Below are positions 34,519 through 44,647 of a DNA stretch of 49,943 nucleotides, one piece after another; position 1 is the stretch's first letter; each line of letters starts with the position of its first letter. The notes beneath the pieces are model-generated. The model saw nothing but the letters and a program-made list of their open reading frames with translations, did not search any database and was not told the origin of the DNA. The position numbers were made by a program, and so were the translations under genes. Origin of the DNA: Lachnospiraceae bacterium (GTDB lineage Bacteria > Bacillota > Clostridia > Lachnospirales > Lachnospiraceae); assembly GCA_014799465.1 (NCBI GenBank), contig JAAVHZ010000061.1:1-49943 (forward strand). The letters run 5' to 3'.

Positions 34519-35145
34519 TTAATGTTTCAAAAAAACTATTACATGTCTGTAAGGTTCTTCTCCATCACTCTTTGTTGCCACATATTTATCATTTTGCAAA
34601 GCTGAATGTATAATCCTTCTTTCATATGGATTCATAGGTTCAAGTGATACAGACTTTCTGGTTCTCTTAACTTTATATGCTATGTTCTTTGCAAGATTCT
34701 CAAGAGTTTCTCTTCTTCTCTGTCTGTAATTCTCAGTATCAAGCTTAACCCTTATATATGATTCGCTTTCCTTATTTACTACAAGGCTGACAATATATTG
34801 AAGGGAATCTATGGTCTGACCTCTTTTTCCTATTATTATACCCATTTCATCACCTGAAAGATTGATACTCATATTTCCTTCTGACTCATTATAATCAATA
34901 TCAACCTTTACCTCAAGATTCATTGTTTTAAAAACTTTTCCAAGAAATTCCTGAACCTTATCTTCTAATGTATATATTTTTCTTACCTTTATTCTTGCCG
35001 GCTTTCCTCCAATAAATCCCAGAATACCATTGCTTCCCTTATCTATTACTTCATATTCAATCTTATCACTTGTCGCTTCCAGTTCTACTAAGGCTTCTGT
35101 TAATGCATCATCCACTGTTTTTCCCGTAAATTCAACATAATCCAT
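34519..35145 (-). CDS. jag: RNA-binding protein Jag/KhpB (EloR)
   Basis: A 208-residue protein. Jag-N domain (MDYVEFTGKTVDDALTEALV to about residue 50), a KH domain (MGIIIGKRGQTIDSLQYIVS, with the GxxG loop as GKRG) and an R3H domain (RRRETLENLAKNIAYKV, ERRIIHSAL). It binds RNA and helps control cell elongation. It is placed directly after yidC, as in most Firmicutes. GGAGG precedes the ATG. Confidence 0.96.
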   Translation of the reverse strand: MDYVEFTGKTVDDALTEALVELEATSDKIEYEVIDKGSNGILGFIGGKPARIKVRKIYTLEDKVQEFLGKVFKTMNLEVKVDIDYNESEGNMSINLSGDEMGIIIGKRGQTIDSLQYIVSLVVNKESESYIRVKLDTENYRQRRRETLENLAKNIAYKVKRTRKSVSLEPMNPYERRIIHSALQNDKYVATKSDGEEPYRHVIVFLKH

Positions 35146-35159
35146 AATGTAAAGACCTC

Positions 35160-36542
35160 CTATCTGTTTCTTTCATTAAATTCCCTTACCATATTGGCTT
35201 TTTCAGCCATACTTCCGGATTTAATTTTACCCTGTTTGTTATATTCCTTTTTGTTACTTACTTTTACATTATTTGAAATATTCTTTGTATTAGTATTGGC
35301 AGCGTTTATTACTTTGTTTGCCACATACCCCTGTTTCTCCCTCTTTTTATTTTGCTTCTCTACATTCTTCTTTATTATATCATTAACATCAACTTTCTTA
35401 AAGTAATTATTTAATGCAAACTGTTGAATTATCTGGAATAATCCGTTTGCTGCCCAGTAAAGACCAAGTCCTGCCGGAACAGAAAAAGCTATAAACATTG
35501 AAAACAATGGCATTATTGTACTCATCATCTTCATTGAAGATGCCATCGGATTATCATCACCCATCTGATTTGCTGAAAATGCAAGTTTTGTACTATACCA
35601 CTGTGTTAAAAATGACAATATTGGTATAATTATTGCCCAACCCATTGCTGAAGCAGGTGTCTGTGTCAGATTAATCACACCGAAATTATTAATATCCATT
35701 ATCTTTTTCTTAGAACTGTCTATTACTTCCTTAGATTCAGAATAACTTTCGACTAATTTCTCTGCACTTTCTTCATTTGTTATAACTTCTACAAAATTTT
35801 CAAACTCATCTTTGTCTTTATCTTTAAACTTATCTTCTATTTTTTTCCAGTCGCTATCTGAATACTTTTGTAAATCAGCTATAAGGCTGTCCATATTCTC
35901 ATAAGAATCTTCAAGATTCTTCCACTGCTTATTTGAATATTTTGCAAGAACATCTATTACTTTTTTATTCTTACCATCTGTCTTTTCAAAATCTTTAACA
36001 ACATCTGATATATAATCATACTTTAAATTCTCATCTTCTGATATAATAGTATCAAAGTAATCAAAATAATCATAATTTTCACTTACGATTTCACTTACAG
36101 GCTTATAATAATCCTGAACCTGTGGCACATATGCAGGTATATTACTTATAATATAGTACAAAGAAAACAATATAGGCATCTGTATAAGCATCTGAAGACA
36201 GCTTCCTGTTGGAGATGCTCCATACTTTTCATATACAGCCTGTGTTTCCTGCTGCATCTTCATCATAGATTCATTATCACGTTTTCCCTGATATTTCTTC
36301 TGGATAGCCTGAATCTCCGGATTCATTAAAGTTGAAAGCTTTGAAAACTTTTGCTGCTTTAATGTCAGCGGGAACAAGACTAGTTTAATTATCAAAGTAA
36401 AAATTATAATGCAAAGACCTATATTTTCAATTCCAATCATGCAAAATAAAGCATAAAGCCCCTGCATAATTCTTCCAAGAATACTTGCACACCAACCTAT
36501 GATAGGTGTACTATTCTGTGTTAATAATAAGAAGTTAAACAA
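35160..36542 (-). CDS. yidC: Membrane protein insertase YidC (OxaA) with large extracytoplasmic insert
   Basis: A 460-residue insertase. Core segments: about 28-58 (ending IIKLVLFPLTLKQQKFSKL), 118-142 (QMLIQMPILFSLYYIIS), about 300-322 and 350-385 (FSVPAGLGLYWAANGLFQII). Between segments 2 and 3 (about 145-285) is a charged acidic insert rich in Lys, Asp and Tyr, longer than in B. subtilis homologues. The groove Arg of SpoIIIJ-type proteins is Lys53 here. The C-terminal tail is basic and may contact ribosomes. Confidence 0.95.
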   Translation of the reverse strand: MFNFLLLTQNSTPIIGWCASILGRIMQGLYALFCMIGIENIGLCIIIFTLIIKLVLFPLTLKQQKFSKLSTLMNPEIQAIQKKYQGKRDNESMMKMQQETQAVYEKYGASPTGSCLQMLIQMPILFSLYYIISNIPAYVPQVQDYYKPVSEIVSENYDYFDYFDTIISEDENLKYDYISDVVKDFEKTDGKNKKVIDVLAKYSNKQWKNLEDSYENMDSLIADLQKYSDSDWKKIEDKFKDKDKDEFENFVEVITNEESAEKLVESYSESKEVIDSSKKKIMDINNFGVINLTQTPASAMGWAIIIPILSFLTQWYSTKLAFSANQMGDDNPMASSMKMMSTIMPLFSMFIAFSVPAGLGLYWAANGLFQIIQQFALNNYFKKVDVNDIIKKNVEKQNKKREKQGYVANKVINAANTNTKNISNNVKVSNKKEYNKQGKIKSGSMAEKANMVREFNERNR

Positions 36543-36556
36543 TTTTTTCCTCCATT

Positions 36557-36769
36557 CTATGGAACAGGATCAAATCCTCCCTTTGAAAAAGGATTACATC
36601 TTAATATCCTCTTACAGGATAAAAATGTTCCTTTTAAAGAACCATATTTTTCTATTGCTTCTATAGCATACTGAGAACAGGTAGGTATATACCTGCAGTG
36701 ATTATTCTTCTTTAATCCGGATAAATATTTTCTATAAAATCTGATAGCTCCTATCAATATTTTTTTCAT
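36557..36769 (-). CDS. yidD: Membrane protein insertion efficiency factor YidD
   Basis: A 70-residue protein with the hallmark [19 protein letters not shown] and [13 protein letters not shown]. It lies 14 bp before yidC and 4 bp after rnpA, the standard arrangement. Confidence 0.97.
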   Translation of the reverse strand: MKKILIGAIRFYRKYLSGLKKNNHCRYIPTCSQYAIEAIEKYGSLKGTFLSCKRILRCNPFSKGGFDPVP

Positions 36770-36773
36770 ATTA

Positions 36774-37130
36774 TCAACTCTGTTCTATATAATTTTCTGA
36801 TATAATATTATGAATCTTACATAAATGCAGATATGCACTTTCCAGCTTTGCATAATCAGCATCTTTAGCATTAACCCGTGCTACTACTACTATATCATTT
36901 TTCTGTATTATTTTATTATTATTAAGTCTGTATATTTCTCTTATTTGTCTAGTAATCCTATGTCTGACCACACTGTTTCCTACTTTTTTGCTGACTGATA
37001 TTCCAATTCTGTTGTTATCTTTCCCATTATCTGCTATATACATAACAAGATATTTATTTGCATAGGATTTACCATTCTTATACACATATCGAAATTCTTC
37101 ATTCTTTCTTATACAATTAAATTTTTTCAT
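36774..37130 (-). CDS. rnpA: Ribonuclease P protein component
   Basis: A 118-residue basic protein. The RNR-like motif region reads [28 protein letters not shown], and the N-terminus is [19 protein letters not shown]. It helps the RNase P RNA mature tRNA 5' ends. It follows rpmH. Confidence 0.97.
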   Translation of the reverse strand: MKKFNCIRKNEEFRYVYKNGKSYANKYLVMYIADNGKDNNRIGISVSKKVGNSVVRHRITRQIREIYRLNNNKIIQKNDIVVVARVNAKDADYAKLESAYLHLCKIHNIISENYIEQS

Positions 37131-37161
37131 ATAATTTAATTTCTCCTTTAAAGAGAAGAAA

Positions 37162-37181
37162 AGACCACATATATGCGGTCT
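37162..37181 (-). terminator. Hairpin at the rpmH 3' end (partial terminator)
   Basis: A nearly perfect palindrome AGACCGCATATATGTGGTCT on the minus strand, followed by TTTCTTCTCTTT. It overlaps the rpmH stop codon. It may lower expression of rnpA relative to rpmH. Confidence 0.55.
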
Positions 37182-37314
37182 AAGCTGATAATTTCTTTCT
37201 TCCTTTTGCTCTTCTTGAAGCTAAAACTTTTCTTCCGCTTGCAGAACTCATTCTTGCTCTAAAACCATGAACTCTGGCTCTAGACTTCTTTTTAGGCTGA
37301 AATGTCATTTTCAT
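37180..37314 (-). CDS. rpmH: 50S ribosomal protein L34
   Basis: A 44-residue, very basic protein reading [20 protein letters not shown] and ending [11 protein letters not shown]. This is the full L34, too short for most ORF lists. AGGAGG lies before the ATG. It is the first gene of the leftward rpmH-rnpA-yidD-yidC-jag block and is transcribed away from oriC. Confidence 0.98.
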   Translation of the reverse strand: MKMTFQPKKKSRARVHGFRARMSSASGRKVLASRRAKGRKKLSA

Positions 37315-37368
37315 TGTAAATGCACCTCCTCTTTCTACTTAGATATAAAATTGGAAAATATCATTACA

Positions 37369-37397
37369 ATTATATTTAATAAATTTGGTATAGTCAA
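37369..37397 (-). promoter_or_regulatory. Promoter of rpmH
   Basis: Minus strand TTGACT (37397-37392), 17-bp spacer, TATAAT (37374-37369), 54 bases before the ATG. A near-consensus strong promoter. Confidence 0.85.
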
Positions 37398-37487
37398 GTA
37401 AAATTTTTCATATTACATATTTTCTATTCTTCACGTCTTAGAATTTTACTCATTTCATCTACCATATAATTTGATGTAAATTTTCTT

Positions 37488-37826
37488 TTATGATATAGTC
37501 GGGAAAACCAAAATACAATTTTCTATATCTTCTGTATCATTTTCAGAAATAAGAATTTCTGCTGATAGAGATAAATCATTCTCTTTGAATTTTTCCTCTT
37601 GAAACAGTTTTTTAATAATAGACCAATTTTCGCTTGCTGATTCTGTTTTAAGCCAGATTCCCATCAGAGGACCAGGCTGTCCTTCTTCAGTATCTATATA
37701 ATCATATCCGTTATCTTGTATAGTACCATTAGATACTTCTTCAATACGGTCTGGAATACAATAGCATAAATCTAAATCCGGATTTTCAAGTTTCGCCGGA
37801 TTCAATATAATAATAATAGTCTGCAT
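37488..37826 (-). CDS. Hypothetical soluble protein next to oriC
   Basis: A 112-residue acidic protein (start MQTIIIILNPAKLENPDLDL). No signal peptide, membrane segment or motif I recognise; alternating hydrophobic strands and helices suggest a small alpha/beta fold. ATG 37826 has GGAGG 5 bases upstream; the in-frame ATG at 37838 lies over that site. It has its own promoter and is inserted between rpmH and the DnaA boxes. Immunity proteins sometimes look like this, but nothing here proves it. Confidence 0.65.
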   Translation of the reverse strand: MQTIIIILNPAKLENPDLDLCYCIPDRIEEVSNGTIQDNGYDYIDTEEGQPGPLMGIWLKTESASENWSIIKKLFQEEKFKENDLSLSAEILISENDTEDIENCILVFPTIS

Positions 37827-37884
37827 ATTTACCTCCATAAAAGGGTCATCTTACTTGTGACATTTTATAATTCTATATTTATTG

Positions 37885-37913
37885 ATTATACCATTATTAT
37901 CTCTTTATCTCAA
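37885..37913 (-). promoter_or_regulatory. Promoter of the hypothetical gene beside oriC
   Basis: Minus strand TTGAGA (37913-37908), 17-bp spacer, TATAAT (37890-37885). Confidence 0.75.
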
Positions 37914-37959
37914 ATGAATTATATTATAAATAGTATTATCAGTATGTAAATAACCTATT

Positions 37960-38254
37960 TTATCCACATTACATAACTTACTTTTTTAATTTACATAATT
38001 TTATCCACATTTTGTGGATAAAATGTGGATAACTGTGGATAAACTTATTTTAAAATCTCGGAATAGCCGATTTTATCAACTTAATAATGTTTAATTAATT
38101 TATTCACATTTAACATCATAATTTTTATCATTATATTATCGTAAACTTAATTTAACATTATCATACAATTTAATTTATTTTTTTTCACACCTGTTTTTAT
38201 CTGTTTTTTAAGCTTTTTTAAAAGTTATCAACATTATCCACATTTTTATCCACA
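37960..38254. other. oriC: Chromosomal replication origin (oriC), DnaA-box cluster
   Basis: Seven perfect TTATCCACA boxes: + strand at 37960, 38001, 38234 and 38246; minus strand at 38013, 38024 and 38034. A one-mismatch box (TTATCAACA) lies at 38225. The three minus-strand boxes are spaced 11 and 10 bp, on one face of the helix, and 38001/38013 form an inverted pair. The 180 bp between the two clusters are very AT-rich and could be the unwinding region. The cluster lies between rpmH and dnaA, where oriC is expected in Firmicutes. The rest of the gene-free stretch 37839-38455 holds a promoter on each side and a hairpin. Confidence 0.95.
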
Positions 38255-38312
38255 TTTTTGTGTGATTTATCTTTTTCGTTTTTTTATGTATATTTTATAG
38301 GTGTAATGTAAC

Positions 38313-38363
38313 AGTTCATCCATGCTATTCATAATTTGCCGGATTATGGGTTATGGCTGAACT
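38313..38363 (+). promoter_or_regulatory. Nested hairpin upstream of the dnaA promoter
   Basis: The outer stem AGTTCATCCAT (38313-38323) pairs with ATGGCTGAACT (38353-38363) with one mismatch. The inner stem CATAAT/ATTATG (38330-38335, 38343-38348) is perfect. The outer arms share words with the closing region of the RNA candidate at 27470. Confidence 0.5.
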
Positions 38364-38386
38364 ATTATCAAAATATTATTATTTAA

Positions 38387-38415
38387 TTGAAAATTACTTC
38401 ATTTTGTTATAGAAT
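38387..38415 (+). promoter_or_regulatory. Promoter of dnaA
   Basis: TTGAAA (38387-38392), 17-bp spacer, TAGAAT (38410-38415), 40 bases before the ATG. Confidence 0.75.
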
Positions 38416-38455
38416 ATAGATATGATTAGGTTTTTTGAAAGGTATGGTTATAAAA

Positions 38456-39817
38456 ATGTTTGAATTATTACAAAATAAATGGAACGACATACTTAATATA
38501 ATGCAGCAGGAATATGATATTTCTGATGTTTCATTTAAGACTTGGCTGCTTCCATTAAAATTATATTCTATAAAAGATGATACTATTACTATTTTGGTAG
38601 AAGATACAATGGGTGTATCCTATATAACAAAGAAATTTTCAAAAATGTTCAAAGTAACCATAACCGAAGTACTGGGACAACCATTTGAAATATCTTTTAT
38701 ATCTGAAAAAGATATTAATACTTCTGATAAACCATTTACAGATGAACAAAGGCAAAGAAACTCACAATTTAATGACAGAATCACAGAAGCAAATCTTAAT
38801 CCCAAATATACATTTGATACTTTTGTTGTTGGTGGAAGCAACAGTTTTGCTCATGCTTATGCATTAAAAGTCGCTGAATCTCCTGCTGAAGAAGTTAATC
38901 CCTTATTCTTATATGGTGGTGTAGGACTTGGTAAAACCCATCTTATGCATTCCATCGCACATTATATATTGGAACATAATGAAAATATGAAAGTTCTATA
39001 TGTAACAAGTGAAGCTTTCACAAACGAACTTATTAATATTATAAGAAATGACAGTCAGCGTGTTAATGACTTTAGAAACAAATACAGAAACATAGATGTA
39101 CTTCTTATAGATGATATACAATTTATAATAGGAAAAGACAGATGTCAGGAAGAGTTTTTCCATACATTTAATACCCTATATGAATCTAAAAAACAGATTG
39201 TGATTTCATCTGATAAACCTCCTAAGGAAATGACCACACTTGAAGAAAGATTAAGAACAAGATTTGAATGTGGTCTTGCAGTAGATATCAGTTCACCTGA
39301 ATATGAGACAAGAATGGCTATATTGCAGAAAAAGACTCAGATAGAAGGAAATGATATAGATAATGACATACTTGATTATATAGCCTCAAATATTGTTTCA
39401 AATATAAGAGAACTTGAAGGTGCATTTAATAAAGTAGTTGCATATTCAAAGATTTCACCATTAAAAATGAATCTTGATCTTGCTAAGGATGTTCTTAAAG
39501 ATACAATATCACCTGACAGTAGTAGTGAAGTAACCTGCGAACTGATTACAAGAATAGTTGCAGAGCATTATAATATTACCCCTGAAGATATTTATTCTAA
39601 AAAAAAGAGCCAGAATATAGCTATACCACGTCAGATAGTAATGTATCTTTCCAGAACACTTACAGACGAATCATTCACCAATATAGGTTCGCTGCTTGGA
39701 AACAGAGACCATTCAACAGTTTTATATGGATTTGAAAAGATAAAATCTGAAATCGCTTCAAATGAAAATATGAAAAATACAATTGAAGTAATTACAAAAA
39801 AAATAAGTCCAAATTAA
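38456..39817 (+). CDS. dnaA: Chromosomal replication initiator protein DnaA
   Basis: A 453-residue AAA+ initiator. Domain I (MFELLQNKWNDILNIMQQEY), a short linker II, Walker A GGVGLGKTH, Walker B LLIDDIQFI, and the domain IV signature NRDHSTVLYGFEKI. I chose ATG 38456: a TTG at 38435 and ATG at 38444 are in frame, but the GAAAGG site overlaps or touches them. The spacing to 38456 is somewhat long. Length matches the family. Confidence 0.97.
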   Translation: MFELLQNKWNDILNIMQQEYDISDVSFKTWLLPLKLYSIKDDTITILVEDTMGVSYITKKFSKMFKVTITEVLGQPFEISFISEKDINTSDKPFTDEQRQRNSQFNDRITEANLNPKYTFDTFVVGGSNSFAHAYALKVAESPAEEVNPLFLYGGVGLGKTHLMHSIAHYILEHNENMKVLYVTSEAFTNELINIIRNDSQRVNDFRNKYRNIDVLLIDDIQFIIGKDRCQEEFFHTFNTLYESKKQIVISSDKPPKEMTTLEERLRTRFECGLAVDISSPEYETRMAILQKKTQIEGNDIDNDILDYIASNIVSNIRELEGAFNKVVAYSKISPLKMNLDLAKDVLKDTISPDSSSEVTCELITRIVAEHYNITPEDIYSKKKSQNIAIPRQIVMYLSRTLTDESFTNIGSLLGNRDHSTVLYGFEKIKSEIASNENMKNTIEVITKKISPN

Positions 39818-40088
39818 GTTAATAAGATGTTTACAACGTGTTAGTTTGCTGTTATTAGATTGTTAATACCGTTTTTTAGAAATATTTGAACATTTTTTAT
39901 TATGTTGATAATTACCAGGTTATCAATATGGTTTAAACATATGAAAAACATATTTATCATCATCAGAAATCCTATAATATTAATAGCTTGTACCACTTTT
40001 TAACAAACTAACACCCTATAATAATATTATTACTGGATTAATATATATATTTATTTATAATGCCAATGCGGAAAAGGAGTTATACACT
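39818..40088. other. dnaA-dnaN intergenic region with long-range inverted repeat
   Basis: 271 AT-rich bases without a gene or perfect DnaA box. GTGTTAGTTTG (39838-39848) is inverted at 40004-40014 (11 bp, perfect, 155 bp apart), and TTGATAA/TTATCAA (39905-39926) is nested inside. In several Firmicutes this gap carries the second half of a bipartite origin. Confidence 0.6.
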
Positions 40089-41189
40089 ATGAAAATTATT
40101 TTTGATAAATCAGATTTACTTAATGCTATTAATATAGTATTAAAGGCAGTACCTTCAAAAACTACAATGTCTATTTTGGAATGTATACTTATAGACGCAA
40201 CTACTGATGAGATAAAATTTACGGCAAATGATATGGAACTTGGAATAGAGACAAAAGTTAAAGGTGAAGTTTTAGAAAAAGGAAGTATTGCCATAGATGC
40301 CAAAATATTTTCAGAGATTATAAGAAAACTTCCTGACAGTGAAGTTATTATAGAAACAGACTCTTCAATGCGAATGGATATTTCTTGTGAAAAAGCTCAT
40401 TTTAATATAGCCGGTAAAACAGGGGAAGATTTTTCGAGTCTGCCTGATGTAGAAAAAAACAAGTTTATATTTTTATCACAGTTTACATTAAGAGAAATTA
40501 TAAGACAGACAATATTCTCTATAGCTCCTGCAGATAGCAGCAATAAGATAATGACCGGTATTTTAATTGAAATATTTGATGGTAAAATGAAAGTAGTATC
40601 TCTTGACGGACACAGAGTATCGCTTAGGAACATAGAGCTTAAAGATGCATTTGATAATATAAAAGTTATAGTTCCGGGAAAAACACTGAATGAGATTTCA
40701 AAAATATTAAGTGGAAATGCAGAAGATGAAGTAAGGATATTCTTTACAGATAACCATATTGTATTTGAATTTGAGAATACTGTTGTTGTATCAAGATTAA
40801 TAGAAGGTAATTATTTTAATGTTGAACAGATGTTATCAAATGATTATGAGACAAAAGTTATTATAAACAAGAAAGATTTTGTAGATTGTATAGACAGAGC
40901 AACTCTTCTTGTTAAAGAGAGCGACAGAAAGCCAATTGTATTTGCTATACAGGATGGGGAAATGGAGCTTAAGATTAATTCTACAATAGGTTCAATGAAT
41001 GAAAATATTATTATAAACAAAGAGGGAAAAGACTTAATGATAGGATTTAATCCTAAGTTTCTTCTTGAAGCATTGAAAGTAATAGATGATGAAGAGATAA
41101 ATATATATTTTCTCAACTCAAAGGCACCTATGTATATGAAAGATGAAAATGAAAGTTATAATTACCTGATTCTGCCTGTTGCAATGTGA
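40089..41189 (+). CDS. dnaN: DNA polymerase III beta subunit (sliding clamp)
   Basis: A 366-residue clamp of standard length. MKIIFDKSDLLNAINIVLKA, TMSILECILIDA, DGHRVSLR and the C-terminal LPVAM are family features. AAAAGGAG precedes the ATG. First gene of dnaN-S4 protein-recF-gyrB-gyrA. Confidence 0.98.
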   Translation: MKIIFDKSDLLNAINIVLKAVPSKTTMSILECILIDATTDEIKFTANDMELGIETKVKGEVLEKGSIAIDAKIFSEIIRKLPDSEVIIETDSSMRMDISCEKAHFNIAGKTGEDFSSLPDVEKNKFIFLSQFTLREIIRQTIFSIAPADSSNKIMTGILIEIFDGKMKVVSLDGHRVSLRNIELKDAFDNIKVIVPGKTLNEISKILSGNAEDEVRIFFTDNHIVFEFENTVVVSRLIEGNYFNVEQMLSNDYETKVIINKKDFVDCIDRATLLVKESDRKPIVFAIQDGEMELKINSTIGSMNENIIINKEGKDLMIGFNPKFLLEALKVIDDEEINIYFLNSKAPMYMKDENESYNYLILPVAM

Positions 41190-41217
41190 TTCTATATTTA
41201 AAATATGGAGGTTTATG

Positions 41218-41430
41218 ATGGAAAAAATAGTATTAAGAGAAGAATATATAAAGCTGGGACAGGCATTAAAAGCTATAAATCTGGTTGAATCAGGAGTTGA
41301 AGCAAAAATCGTAATCATAAACGGAGAAGTAAAGGTCAACGGAGTGACAGAATATCAGAGAGGAAAGAAACTAAGAGCCGGTGATATAATTGAATATAAT
41401 GGCGAAAAGGTTCTGGTTTCAGAAAGCTGA
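41218..41430 (+). CDS. yaaA: S4-domain RNA-binding protein YaaA/RlbA
   Basis: A 70-residue protein that is essentially one S4 domain: IKLGQALKAINLVESGVEAK, then INGEVKVNGVTEYQRGKKL and AGDIIEYNG. Small S4 proteins between dnaN and recF are standard in Firmicutes and bind structured RNA. ATG 41218 has GGAGG 6 bases upstream; upstream in-frame ATGs were rejected. Confidence 0.95.
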   Translation: MEKIVLREEYIKLGQALKAINLVESGVEAKIVIINGEVKVNGVTEYQRGKKLRAGDIIEYNGEKVLVSES

Positions 41431-41436
41431 CAGCTT

Positions 41437-42517
41437 ATGTATGTAGAATCCATTGAATTAAGTGATTATAGAAATTATAAAACATTGAATATTGATTTTG
41501 ACAGCAGTACGAATATTTTGTATGGAGATAATGCACAGGGCAAAACGAATGTGCTTGAATCAATATATGTATGTGGTACGGCAAAATCTCATAGAGGCAG
41601 TAAAGATAAAGAAATAATCAGATTTAATTGTGATGAATCACATATAAAAATGTTTATCAGAAAAGATGGAATATCTCAAAGAATTGATATGCATTTAAAA
41701 AAAAGCAAATCAAAAGGAATTGCAGTAAATGGTGTTCCAATCAGGAAGGTTTCAGAACTTCTTGGATTAATTAATATCATATTCTTTTCACCTGAAGACT
41801 TGAATATTATAAAAAATGGTCCGTCAGAAAGAAGAAAATTCATAGATTTGGAGTTATGTCAATTAGATAAAATATATCTTCACAATTTAATGAAATACAA
41901 TAAAGTATTAGAACAGAGAAATAAACTACTAAAAGAAATACATTTTAAAAATGACAGTTTCCTTGCTGATACGTTAGATGTATGGGATATGCAATTGACA
42001 GAATATGGGATTAAAATAATAAAAACAAGGGAAGAATTTATAAATAATATAAATGAAATAATATATAAAATTCATAAAAACTTATCTGGCGGAAAGGAAG
42101 AGCTTACAATTCTATATGAACCAAATATCTTAAAAGATGATTTTTTAGAAAAATTAAAGAATAACAGAGAAAAAGATATAAGTATAAAATCTACATCTAT
42201 CGGACCTCACAGAGATGATATGGGATTTTATATAAAAGGAATTGATGTTAGAAAATATGGAAGTCAGGGGCAGCAAAGAACATGTGCACTTTCGCTAAAA
42301 ATGGCAGAGATTGAAATTGTAAAGGATTTAATTAAAGATGTGCCGGTTTTATTATTAGATGATGTAATGTCAGAGTTAGACAGCAATAGGCAAAACCATC
42401 TTCTTGACAGTCTTAATGGAATCCAGACGATTATAACATGTACCGGATTGGATGAATTTATAGAAAGCAGGATAAATGCAAAAAGAATATATAAAGTTGA
42501 AAGTGGCAAGTGTGAAA

Positions 42518-42537
<20 letters not shown>
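41437..42537 (+). CDS. recF: DNA replication and repair protein RecF
   Basis: A 366-residue SMC-like ATPase that loads RecA at gaps. Walker A GDNAQGKTNVLESI, signature KYGSQGQQRT, Walker B VLLLDDVMSELD. The last eight codons, reading CEKCEKKI, and the stop are supplied by the dispersed double-hairpin element (copy B) and its lead-in, replacing whatever tail the gene had. The ribosome site before the ATG is weak; translation is probably coupled to the S4 gene 6 bp upstream. Confidence 0.96.
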
Positions 42538-44615
<2,078 letters not shown>

Positions 44616-44647
44616 AATCCTGCATTTAGGAAAGGAAAGTATAAATT

